Under the pieces are notes generated by a model. It was not told where the DNA came from, made no database searches, and saw only the letters and a program-made list of their open reading frames with translations. From an uncultured Eubacteriales bacterium (lineage in GTDB: Bacteria > Bacillota > Clostridia > Monoglobales > UMGS1388): a DNA stretch of 5,578 bases. The stretch lies in contig URVP01000106.1 of assembly GCA_900551345.1 (NCBI GenBank), positions 1 through 5,578 of the forward strand, written 5' to 3'. The position numbers and the translations under genes were made by a program. Shown in pieces: positions 1-4,397 of this stretch (the stretch's first letter is position 1; each line of letters begins with the position of its first letter).

Positions 1-665
1 GTGCTAAACCGGGCACACAGCCCAAGACCTGTACGGTCTGCGGCGGCAGCGGTCAAGTCCGTAAAGTTCAGAACTCAATATTCGGACAGATGGCAACATC
101 GGTTCCGTGCAGTGCTTGTCACGGCGAAGGAAGAATTATTGAGGAGCCTTGTCCTGATTGCGGAGGCAGAGGACAGAAACGGGTATCTAAAAAAATTGAT
201 GTTAAAATTCCAGCCGGTATTGATCACGGTCAGACTATTTCCATAAGAGGACAAGGTGACTGCGGAACAAAAGGCGGTCCCGCAGGAGATTTGTATTTGA
301 CGGTTACAATTGCAAAGCACCCCGTTTTTGAAAGAGAGGGATTCAATGTCCTTTGCAATCTGCCTGTTTCTTTTGTGGAAGCAACGCTGGGTGCTGATGT
401 TGATGTTCCTACTCTTGACGGCAAGGTTTCCTTTACTATTCCTGAGGGTACCCAGAACGGTACTGTATTTCGTTTAAGAGGCAAAGGCATAACACGCCTG
501 AGAGGAAGCGGAAGAGGCGACCAATATGTTAAGGTGGAAATAGAAGTGCCTAAAAATCTTGACAGAAAGCAAAAAGAAATCCTCAGACAATTTGGGGAAA
601 CGCTGGATATTAAAAACTTCCAGAAAAAGAAAAGCTTTTTTGAAAGAATGAAGAAAGGAAAATAA
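1..665 (+). CDS. dnaJ: Chaperone protein DnaJ (Hsp40), 3' part; 5' end lies outside the window
   Basis: DnaJ is the cytosolic co-chaperone that delivers unfolded clients to DnaK and stimulates its ATPase. The reading frame is open from base 3 and gives 220 residues before TAA, against roughly 380 for a full DnaJ, so the J domain, the G/F linker and the first zinc repeat lie upstream of the window. Three CxxCxGxG zinc-binding repeats are visible at the start: CTVCGGSG, CSACHGEG and CPDCGGRG. Next come the two beta-rich client-binding regions, recognisable by the KIPAGIDHGQ, GDLYLTV, HPVFER and GKVSFTIPEGTQNG stretches, then a basic C-terminal tail rich in Lys and Phe. The ATG at base 90 is internal and is not the gene start. 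The next gene begins two bases after the stop, so the two are almost certainly co-transcribed. Regulation (HrcA/CIRCE in many Firmicutes) would sit upstream, outside the window. Confidence 0.97.
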   Translation, partial: AKPGTQPKTCTVCGGSGQVRKVQNSIFGQMATSVPCSACHGEGRIIEEPCPDCGGRGQKRVSKKIDVKIPAGIDHGQTISIRGQGDCGTKGGPAGDLYLTVTIAKHPVFEREGFNVLCNLPVSFVEATLGADVDVPTLDGKVSFTIPEGTQNGTVFRLRGKGITRLRGSGRGDQYVKVEIEVPKNLDRKQKEILRQFGETLDIKNFQKKKSFFERMKKGK

Positions 666-667
666 GT

Positions 668-964
668 ATGGTTAAACATATTGTTTTATGGCAGCTTAAA
701 GATGAGGCGGAGGGCAATTCAAAGCTCGAAAACGCAAAGATAATAAAACAGCGTCTTGAGGAACTTAACGGTAAAATCGACGGTCTTTTAAGCCTTGAGG
801 TGGGCATAAACGAAAACGGCGGCGAATATGATGCGGCGCTTGTTTCATCTTTTGAATCTATGGACGCTTTAAATGCTTATGCGGTTAATCCACTTCATAC
901 CGCAGTGCAGGATTTTGTTAAAAAAGTGCGTGTTTCACGCACAGCGGTAGATTATAATATGTAA
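668..964 (+). CDS. Dabb-family (stress-responsive A/B barrel) protein
   Basis: This encodes a 98-residue protein of the Dabb (dimeric alpha/beta barrel, ferredoxin-like) family. The signatures are the N-terminal MVKHIVLWQLKD, the central acidic stretch ending in a second strand (YDAALVSSFES), and the C-terminal YAVNPLHTAVQDFVKKV followed by SRTAVDY. Family members are small cytosolic homodimers; some bind or transform small ligands, but most bacterial copies have no assigned reaction and none can be assigned here. The start is firm: AAAGGA at 654-659 lies inside the end of dnaJ, eight bases before ATG. The two-base gap to dnaJ implies a shared transcript and probable translational coupling. 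The link to a chaperone operon suggests a stress-related role, but that is inference from position only. A strong terminator follows 26 bases after the stop. Confidence 0.88.
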   Translation: MVKHIVLWQLKDEAEGNSKLENAKIIKQRLEELNGKIDGLLSLEVGINENGGEYDAALVSSFESMDALNAYAVNPLHTAVQDFVKKVRVSRTAVDYNM

Positions 965-990
965 TCAATAATTTATTGTAACATAGTAAA

Positions 991-1024
991 AGCGGAAAGT
1001 GATACATGTCACTTTCCGCTTTTT
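991..1024 (+). terminator. Intrinsic terminator of the dnaJ-Dabb transcript
   Basis: A perfect 12-bp stem (AGCGGAAAGTGA at 991-1002 with its complement at 1009-1020) encloses a six-base loop and runs into TTTTT. Preceding A residues can extend the stem against the T-run. It lies 26 bases after the Dabb stop codon. The reverse strand also ends in four Ts, so the hairpin could stop - strand transcripts from the XRE gene that ends at 1109. Confidence 0.93.
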
Positions 1025-1108
1025 ATGTTTAAATTCTGAATTATCTATAGACACCATAGATTAACCGATATAAATAATAAATATTTTAACAATGTATCAA
1101 TTTTAATT
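1025..1108. other. AT-rich spacer between convergent genes, no gene seen
   Basis: This gap separates the dnaJ-Dabb terminator from the 3' end of the first XRE gene. It holds no plausible reading frame. The only structure I see is a weak 6-bp inverted repeat, ATCTAT at 1043-1048 and ATAGAT at 1056-1061, with no T-run. Confidence 0.6.
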
Positions 1109-1354
1109 TTAGTTACTGTCTAACCCCTCGAAAAAATCATCATATTTACATTTGTACAGCTTACGCAAAATAATTATCAAACTTATAGGTATATTAAGTT
1201 CCCCATTCTCATATTTTGCATAGGTGCTTCTGCCCACATCATAAGAAAGAAGCTGTAATTTAGCACACAGTTTTTCCTGAGAAAGCCCTTCGTTTTTGCG
1301 TAACCTTTTTAAATTTTCACCCATATTAAGGTCTCGTTTTAATTTTGGTTCCAT
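1109..1354 (-). CDS. Small XRE-family helix-turn-helix regulator
   Basis: This is an 81-residue DNA-binding protein made of little more than one HTH domain. Residues 12-79 (GENLKRLRKNEGLSQEKL through KYENGEL to FFEGL) match the XRE/Cro/CI five-helix fold. The recognition region is stretched (LQLLSYDVGRSTYAKYENG), a trait it shares with its upstream neighbour. The reading frame extends to an ATG at 1378. That codon has no ribosome binding site and overlaps a TATAAT box. The ATG at 1354 has GGAGA (1359-1363) four bases upstream and is preferred. The 70-bp gap to the upstream XRE gene holds that TATAAT plus small inverted repeats, so this gene may have its own promoter as well as read-through. 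No ligand-binding or catalytic domain is present. The target is unknown; autoregulation or control of the adjacent genes is likely. Confidence 0.85.
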   Translation of the reverse strand: MEPKLKRDLNMGENLKRLRKNEGLSQEKLCAKLQLLSYDVGRSTYAKYENGELNIPISLIIILRKLYKCKYDDFFEGLDSN

Positions 1355-1358
1355 ATTT

Positions 1359-1363
1359 TCTCC
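1359..1363 (-). promoter_or_regulatory. Ribosome binding site deciding the start of the first XRE gene
   Basis: Read on the - strand this is GGAGA, four bases before the ATG at 1354. The longer alternative ATG at 1378 has only AT-rich DNA upstream, so this site favours the shorter protein. Confidence 0.7.
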
Positions 1364-1376
1364 ATTGCTTTTATTC

Positions 1377-1382
1377 ATTATA
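1377..1382 (-). promoter_or_regulatory. Possible -10 box for the first XRE gene
   Basis: A perfect TATAAT on the - strand lies 22 bases before the preferred start at 1354, which would give a short leader containing the GGAGA site. No convincing -35 hexamer is seen 16-18 bases upstream. The palindrome TAAAATTTTA (1386-1395) and a 6-bp dyad, AGTATT at 1395-1400 with AATACT at 1419-1424, flank it and could be an operator. In DNA this AT-rich the match may be chance. Confidence 0.4.
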
Positions 1383-1424
1383 TAGTAAAATTTTAGTATT
1401 TTTTGTTATCCGTATTTTAATACT

Positions 1425-1688
1425 CTAAATTTTAATTTCATTGCTTTCGCCGCATAACCATTCCATAGATACCCCTAAAGCTTTAGAAATAGCTAAAAGT
1501 TCGGCATCACAAACATGACGCTGATTCTTTTCTATTCTGGAAATAATCAATGGAGTGATATCATACCCCATGAGATTTATTTTTCTGGCTAGGTCGTCTT
1601 GTGTAAGGGGCGGTTTTTGCAAAGCACGCCCAATTCTTATGCGATCTCCGCATATATTACCTGCTATAAGAAATATTTTTTTGGGCAT
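1425..1688 (-). CDS. XRE-family helix-turn-helix regulator
   Basis: This is an 87-residue regulator with one XRE-type HTH domain at about residues 12-80. Visible marks are GDRIRIGRALQ, the LTQDDLARKI helix, ISRIEKNQRHVCDAELLAISKAL, and the closing GVSMEWLCG. A longer-than-usual turn (NLMGYDITPLI) places it in the same sub-type as the XRE gene downstream, a form frequent in Clostridia. The start is firm: AAGGTGAT (complement at 1694-1701) sits five bases before ATG and pairs well with the 16S rRNA tail. It is transcribed away from the SLOG gene across a 128-bp divergent region, the usual arrangement for a regulator that controls itself and its divergent neighbour. No sensor domain is present, so any signal must come through direct binding or a partner protein. 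Confidence 0.9.
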   Translation of the reverse strand: MPKKIFLIAGNICGDRIRIGRALQKPPLTQDDLARKINLMGYDITPLIISRIEKNQRHVCDAELLAISKALGVSMEWLCGESNEIKI

Positions 1689-1755
1689 AATACATCACCT
1701 TCTACCATCTTATTTAGAATATTATTATCTTTTTGTTGTATTTTATAAAATAATA

Positions 1756-1764
1756 TGATATAAT
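1756..1764 (+). promoter_or_regulatory. Extended -10 promoter of the SLOG gene
   Basis: TGATATAAT is an exact extended -10 element (TGn followed by TATAAT). Seventeen bases upstream of the TATAAT is TTGTAT (1736-1741), a partial -35. Transcription would begin near 1771, giving a leader of about 46 bases that carries the palindrome at 1785-1803. Confidence 0.65.
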
Positions 1765-1784
1765 TCAGAATAAAAAAGATAATT

Positions 1785-1803
1785 TATATCTAAATTAGAT
1801 ATA
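1785..1803. promoter_or_regulatory. 19-nt palindrome, candidate operator of the SLOG / XRE divergent region
   Basis: TATATCTAAATTAGATATA is a perfect inverted repeat with 9-bp arms around a central A. It lies just downstream of the predicted SLOG transcription start and ends two bases before the purine-rich ribosome binding site. Its symmetry and length fit binding by an XRE dimer, and the divergent XRE genes are the obvious candidates. As RNA it would form only a weak AU-rich hairpin, so a DNA operator is the better reading. Confidence 0.5.
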
Positions 1804-1816
1804 TGAGGGGGGTATT

Positions 1817-2344
1817 ATGTTTCGTAGAAAATTCACTTGTTGTTTTACAGGGCATCGTCCGCAAAGCTTGCCTTGCGGAACTGATGAAAGACATCCTGAT
1901 TGTATAAAAACAAAAAAACTTTTAAGAGAAATGATAGTATACCTGATAAATGAAAAGAATATTACACATTTTATATCCGGTATGGCATTGGGGGTTGACA
2001 TGTGGGCTGCGGAAATAGTGATTGAATTGAAGATAGAATATCCGCATATCACCTTGGAGGCTGCGGTGCCTTGTGTGACTCAGTGCGCTAAATGGAGTGA
2101 AACATCTAAAGAAAGATACAGCCGATTATTTCATATGTGTAAAAAAACAACGCTTATTCAGAAAAATTATACATCCGACTGTATGATGAAACGAAACAAG
2201 TATATGGTAAAAAAAAGTGATTTTGTTATTGCGGTGTGGACGGGAAAGGCAAGCGGTACAGCAAACACAATAGCATATGCCCGGCTAAAAGACAAGCCTG
2301 TGTACTGCATTAACCCCAATAATCTGTCTGTTACTGTGCTGTAA
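1817..2344 (+). CDS. SLOG-fold protein of the YpsA / DUF1273 type
   Basis: This 175-residue cytosolic protein has a Rossmann-like SLOG domain of the YpsA group. Evidence is the N-terminal strand and loop TCCFTGHRP (residues 7-15), the glycine-rich ISGMALGVDMWAAEIV (53-68), a basic middle section, and the C-terminal KSDFVIAVWTG with SGT (133-148) followed by AYARLKDKPVYCINP. These are the places where SLOG proteins form their ligand pocket. The wider superfamily (DprA, LOG) binds nucleotides or nucleotide-like molecules, and several branches are associated with phage defence or mobile elements. B. subtilis and S. aureus YpsA has been linked to cell division, but no reaction is established. The length is about that of YpsA (~180). 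The start is well supported by a GAGGGGGG site at 1805-1812. No T-tailed terminator on the + strand follows it. Confidence 0.88.
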   Translation: MFRRKFTCCFTGHRPQSLPCGTDERHPDCIKTKKLLREMIVYLINEKNITHFISGMALGVDMWAAEIVIELKIEYPHITLEAAVPCVTQCAKWSETSKERYSRLFHMCKKTTLIQKNYTSDCMMKRNKYMVKKSDFVIAVWTGKASGTANTIAYARLKDKPVYCINPNNLSVTVL

Positions 2345-2348
2345 GCGC

Positions 2349-2377
2349 AAATAAAAGGGACTGTTTAAAAAGTCCCT
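2349..2377 (-). terminator. Hairpin with T-rich tail on the - strand
   Basis: A 7-bp stem (AGGGACT at 2356-2362, AGTCCCT at 2371-2377) with an eight-base loop is followed on the - strand by TTTATTT. On the + strand the tail is TAAAATAC, which would terminate poorly. It is probably the second, back-up stop for the - strand transcript of the third XRE gene, and it may slow + strand transcription from the SLOG gene. Confidence 0.6.
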
Positions 2378-2384
2378 AAAATAC

Positions 2385-2417
2385 AAAAAGAATCTCAGTC
2401 GAGTTCCTTTTGAGATT
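2385..2417 (-). terminator. Hairpin with T-run on the - strand, upstream of the preceding one
   Basis: AATCTCA (2391-2397) pairs with TGAGATT (2411-2417) across a 13-base loop. On the - strand it is followed at once by CTTTTT. It is the first of two tandem hairpins met by transcripts from the XRE gene ending at 2510. The long loop makes it a moderate terminator. Confidence 0.5.
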
Positions 2418-2509
2418 GTAAAATAAATGTGTAAATTAGAAAAAGCGTACACTCTTTTCTTGACAAAGCCAGTTAAAGGATTTGTGGTTGCAATACCGAA
2501 TCGGTTGCT

Positions 2510-2797
2510 TTATTCATCCATTGAGACCAGGAAAGAAAGCAAGGCTTTTTGCTGGTTGACCGATAGCTTTTTTATACGATCTGTCAGTTCATTTTGTGAT
2601 GAATCATTTGAGAAAAAAGTTACCAAAGATATATTTAGCGCATCACATATATATGAAAGATATTCCACAGTTGGTTGTTTGTTTCCCAGTTCTATATCTC
2701 TTAAATAACTCTGTGATATTCCTGCCAAATTAGCCAGTCTATTGACGGTTATTCCTTTTTTTAGACGAAGATCCTTAATCCTGTTACCCACATTCAC
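2510..2797 (-). CDS. XRE-family regulator with short C-terminal helix, divergent from the zinc-ribbon genes
   Basis: This 95-residue protein carries a textbook XRE/Cro HTH domain at residues 4-62. It includes GNRIKDLRLKKGIT, the helix-turn-helix VNRLANLAGISQSYLRDIELGNKQP, and the final helices YLSYICDALNISLVTFF. Residues 64-95 form a polar linker and a helix (LTDRIKKLSVNQQKALLSFLVSM) of the sort used for dimerisation in SinR-like regulators. The start codon is GTG at 2797, fixed by a perfect AGGAGGT six bases upstream (2804-2810). It diverges from the zinc-ribbon membrane genes across about 127 bp packed with repeated AT-rich words, including a perfect inverted repeat over the opposing promoter. 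The most likely role is repression of that promoter and of itself. It belongs to a different sub-type from the two XRE proteins further left. Confidence 0.92.
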   Translation of the reverse strand: MNVGNRIKDLRLKKGITVNRLANLAGISQSYLRDIELGNKQPTVEYLSYICDALNISLVTFFSNDSSQNELTDRIKKLSVNQQKALLSFLVSMDE

Positions 2798-2824
2798 GGC
2801 TATACCTCCTATTCTTATAAATAT

Positions 2825-2832
2825 ATAATATC
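2825..2832 (-). promoter_or_regulatory. Possible extended -10 of the third XRE gene
   Basis: On the - strand the sequence is TGATATTAT (2833-2825), a TGn-extended TATTAT. It lies about 28 bases before the GTG start at 2797 and overlaps one of the repeated AT-rich words. No good -35 is seen, so the call is tentative. Confidence 0.35.
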
Positions 2833-2864
2833 ATTTCTAAAAATATATAATTACATCTATAGTA

Positions 2865-2893
2865 TTGACATTATATATCTATTGATATATAAT
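2865..2893 (+). promoter_or_regulatory. Consensus sigma-A promoter of the zinc-ribbon operon
   Basis: TTGACA (2865-2870) and TATAAT (2888-2893) are both perfect hexamers separated by exactly 17 bases. Transcription should start near 2900, leaving about 25 bases of leader before the TTG start at 2925, with the ribosome binding site inside it. A promoter this strong in front of accessory genes is normally kept off by a repressor. Confidence 0.85.
2870..2893. promoter_or_regulatory. Perfect 10-bp inverted repeat, candidate operator for the divergent XRE regulator
   Basis: ATTATATATC at 2870-2879 and GATATATAAT at 2884-2893 are exact reverse complements separated by TATT. The dyad covers the promoter spacer and the whole -10 box and touches the last base of the -35. 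Bound protein would therefore exclude RNA polymerase. The divergent XRE gene at 2510-2797 is the obvious partner. Confidence 0.65.
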
Positions 2894-2909
2894 GAGCGTA
2901 TAAATGAAA

Positions 2910-2916
2910 AAGGAGG
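2910..2916 (+). promoter_or_regulatory. Ribosome binding site deciding a TTG start
   Basis: AAGGAGG is a full anti-Shine-Dalgarno match eight bases before TTG at 2925. It lies inside the longer frame that could start at ATG 2904. That ATG has no ribosome binding site and would fall only about four bases after the predicted transcription start. Confidence 0.8.
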
Positions 2917-2924
2917 GAGTTCTT

Positions 2925-3632
2925 TTGGCGGGACAATATTTCAAATGTAAAAAATGTGGATATGAGGGTTTTAGTGCATATTCGAAAACATGTCCTCAGT
3001 GCGGAACAAAAATTAAAAAAGACAGATTATGGGTATATTTTCCTGCTTCAGTAGCGCTGCTGATTATTATTATCGTTTTCGTGTTTACTTTCAGTACTGG
3101 AAATAATGATACCGAAAAGGATACTGATTATGAGTATAACAATTCTGACGGTTCTTATTCCGCGAAGAATTATGACACTGAAGATGATTATTATACTGAG
3201 AATTACACTTACGGTGAGGAGGATTATTACACTGATGATTACAACTACGGTGTGGATAATTATTACTCCAAGGATTACACCTACACTGAGGAAGAATACA
3301 AAGCAATGTGCAATTCCTATTCTTACGATGAAATTGCCCGCGACCCAGATTTATATATAGGCGAAACTGCGCATTTTACAGGTGAGGTAATTCAGGTTTT
3401 AGAAGATGGAAATTATGTGGATCTGAGAGTAAATATTACCCAAGGGTATTATCTTTGGGAAGATACAATTTATGTAACTTATGAACGCCTGGGGGCAGAA
3501 TCGAGAATATTAGAGGGGGATATCGTAGAGTTGTACGGCGAGATGGGTGACATAATAACATATGAATCAGCATTGGGTACCAATATAACATTACCGCACC
3601 TTAATGCAAAATATATAGATATCATCTACTAA
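2925..3632 (+). CDS. Zinc-ribbon, single-span membrane protein with Tyr/acidic repeats and an OB-fold-like C-terminal domain
   Basis: This gene encodes 235 residues from TTG. It has an N-terminal zinc ribbon with cysteines 8, 11, 23 and 26 (CKKCGYEG and CPQCG), then a basic patch and one hydrophobic span at about 37-56. A low-complexity linker rich in Tyr, Asp, Glu and Asn follows to about 125. The last ~100 residues form a compact domain (YDEIARDPDLYIGETAHFTG, then VDLRV, IYVTYE, ILEGDIVELYGE). The pattern of a 'GE.v.ftG.V' strand followed by 'GD.V.vyG' resembles OB-fold, tRNA_anti-like domains of clostridial envelope proteins; this match is from memory. With positive residues before the span, the ribbon should be cytosolic and the C-terminal domain outside. 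It is first in a probable two-gene operon behind a repressible promoter. The function is not known. Confidence 0.82.
   Translation: MAGQYFKCKKCGYEGFSAYSKTCPQCGTKIKKDRLWVYFPASVALLIIIIVFVFTFSTGNNDTEKDTDYEYNNSDGSYSAKNYDTEDDYYTENYTYGEEDYYTDDYNYGVDNYYSKDYTYTEEEYKAMCNSYSYDEIARDPDLYIGETAHFTGEVIQVLEDGNYVDLRVNITQGYYLWEDTIYVTYERLGAESRILEGDIVELYGEMGDIITYESALGTNITLPHLNAKYIDIIY
3180..3299 (+). repeat. 36-bp in-frame tandem repeat coding for Tyr/acidic 12-mers
   Basis: Three full units (3180-3215, 3216-3251, 3252-3287) and a partial fourth (3288-3299) encode EDDYYTENYTYG, EEDYYTDDYNYG, VDNYYSKDYTYT and EEEY. They correspond to residues 86-125 of the zinc-ribbon protein. Positions YY, the following Y and the Y before the last residue are constant, while the DNA has drifted, so the repeat is not very recent. 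It forms the extracellular linker if the predicted topology is right. Confidence 0.85.
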
Positions 3633-3691
3633 TCTGTGTTTTTGTATGCTTAAATATAATATGATTATATATAAAAAGGGGAGAAATCTAA
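3633..3691 (+). promoter_or_regulatory. Short spacer between the zinc-ribbon genes, possible weak internal promoter
   Basis: No terminator lies in these 59 bases, so read-through from the promoter at 2865 is expected. A TATAAT at 3655-3660 and a TTGTAT / TTATAT pair (3642-3647, 3665-3670; 17-base spacer) could add weak initiation. ATATAAT (3654-3660) and ATTATAT (3664-3670) form a 7-bp dyad. AAGGGGAG at 3676-3683 is the ribosome binding site of the next gene. Confidence 0.35.
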
Positions 3692-4333
3692 ATGGCTTTT
3701 TGTTCAAATTGTGGAAAAGAATTGACGGGGACATTCTGCACCCATTGCGGACACTTGGCAGATGGTACAAAAACCGATAAACTGGCGAATTGGAGCAGTC
3801 ATCATATTTTGCGCATTATGTCGCAGAAAATAAAAACTGAGGGTATTCTTTGGTTTGTGACAGCTTGTCTGCAATATTTTTCGATATTAGTTTATCTTTT
3901 TTTAGCCGTTAATAATAACAATGCGGCAAATGAAATGTATTTAAGCAGTAGTATGGAAAATGAGTATCATTTGAAGGTTGTCATGTATATTTTTCTTGCT
4001 GCAGTAGCGTTGATTTGTGCCGTTATCAATACCAGATGGTTCAAGCATAACTTTGATCTCAGCAGCGAAATACTATTTAATCCGTGTGGTATTCTCCGTG
4101 AATATGAAGAAATCGGTAACAGAACAAGCAGGCTAATATATGGCATTATATGTTGCGGTATTTTGGGCATAGTGGCGGGCATTTACGGAATTACGGTGAA
4201 ACGCTATGTATTTTACAACCGTCCTGAGATTGTCGCCATGGAAAATGAGTATTATGCATGGAGGCAGAAAAAGTCTCCCCAAGCTAAAAACCAATGGGTA
4301 AAGACGGTAAGCGATCGAGATTTGCGTTTTTAA
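3692..4333 (+). CDS. Zinc-ribbon membrane protein with three predicted transmembrane spans
   Basis: This is a 213-residue protein. It opens with a short zinc ribbon, CSNCGKEL and CTHCG (cysteines 4, 7, 16 and 19), of the zinc_ribbon_2 / double-zinc-ribbon style common at the N-terminus of Firmicute membrane proteins. Three hydrophobic segments follow at about 52-73, 95-112 and 148-169, then a charged C-terminal tail of about 44 residues containing YYAWRQKK. A conserved-looking loop (SSEILFNPCGILREYEEIG) lies between spans 2 and 3. I do not recognise a catalytic motif or a named family for the membrane part. The start is supported by AAGGGGAG eight bases before ATG. It follows the other zinc-ribbon gene by 59 bases without a terminator, so the two probably form an operon and may act together at the membrane. 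Their ribbons differ in spacing, so they are not recent duplicates. Confidence 0.8.
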   Translation: MAFCSNCGKELTGTFCTHCGHLADGTKTDKLANWSSHHILRIMSQKIKTEGILWFVTACLQYFSILVYLFLAVNNNNAANEMYLSSSMENEYHLKVVMYIFLAAVALICAVINTRWFKHNFDLSSEILFNPCGILREYEEIGNRTSRLIYGIICCGILGIVAGIYGITVKRYVFYNRPEIVAMENEYYAWRQKKSPQAKNQWVKTVSDRDLRF

Positions 4334-4397
4334 TCAGTTTAATTCATAAGGAAATTACTCATAATACGATGGCAGATAATAAAGACGAGAGAATTTT
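4334..4397. other. Spacer after the zinc-ribbon operon, no gene seen
   Basis: A frame beginning ATGGCAGAT at 4370 runs through the terminator hairpin into hemW. It has no properly spaced ribosome binding site (AAGGA is about 17 bases away), so I do not call it. Nothing else stands out. Confidence 0.5.

Larger units (their letters stand above)
2819..2893. repeat. Iterated ATATATAAT words in the divergent promoter region
   Basis: AAATATATAAT occurs twice (2819-2829 and 2841-2851), 22 bp apart. GATATATAAT recurs at 2884-2893, 42 bp after the second copy, and an inverted copy, ATTATATATC, stands at 2870-2879. The steps are close to two and four turns of the helix, which would place the words on one face. 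The composition is AT-rich, so some recurrence is expected by chance. Confidence 0.5.

Noticed and set aside
90..246. Possible gene starts at GTG 1 in one frame and ATG 90 in the dnaJ frame
   Set aside because: The frame from base 3 carries DnaJ zinc repeats on both sides of base 90, so the ATG is internal. The frame from base 1 is an out-of-frame shadow.
1785..1803. The 19-nt palindrome as a terminator or riboswitch
   Set aside because: There is no T-run, the stem is almost all A/U, and the leader of about 46 bases is too short for a known riboswitch.
2460..2465. TTGACA on the + strand
   Set aside because: No -10-like hexamer lies 16-18 bases downstream (the sequence there is TGTGGT) and there is no gene to drive on that strand.
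2427..2708. A 93-codon + strand frame between the SLOG gene and the third XRE gene
   Set aside because: Most of it lies antisense to the well-supported XRE gene, it has no ribosome binding site, and its protein shows no domain.
2819..2893. CRISPR-like or iteron array from the recurring ATATATAAT words
   Set aside because: The units are too short, too few and unevenly spaced for CRISPR, and no cas or replication gene is nearby; operator half-sites explain them better.
3106..3360. Long shadow frames on both strands across the repeat region
   Set aside because: They arise from the 36-bp repeats in the zinc-ribbon gene and read as low-complexity Ile/Thr or Asn/His strings without a start site.
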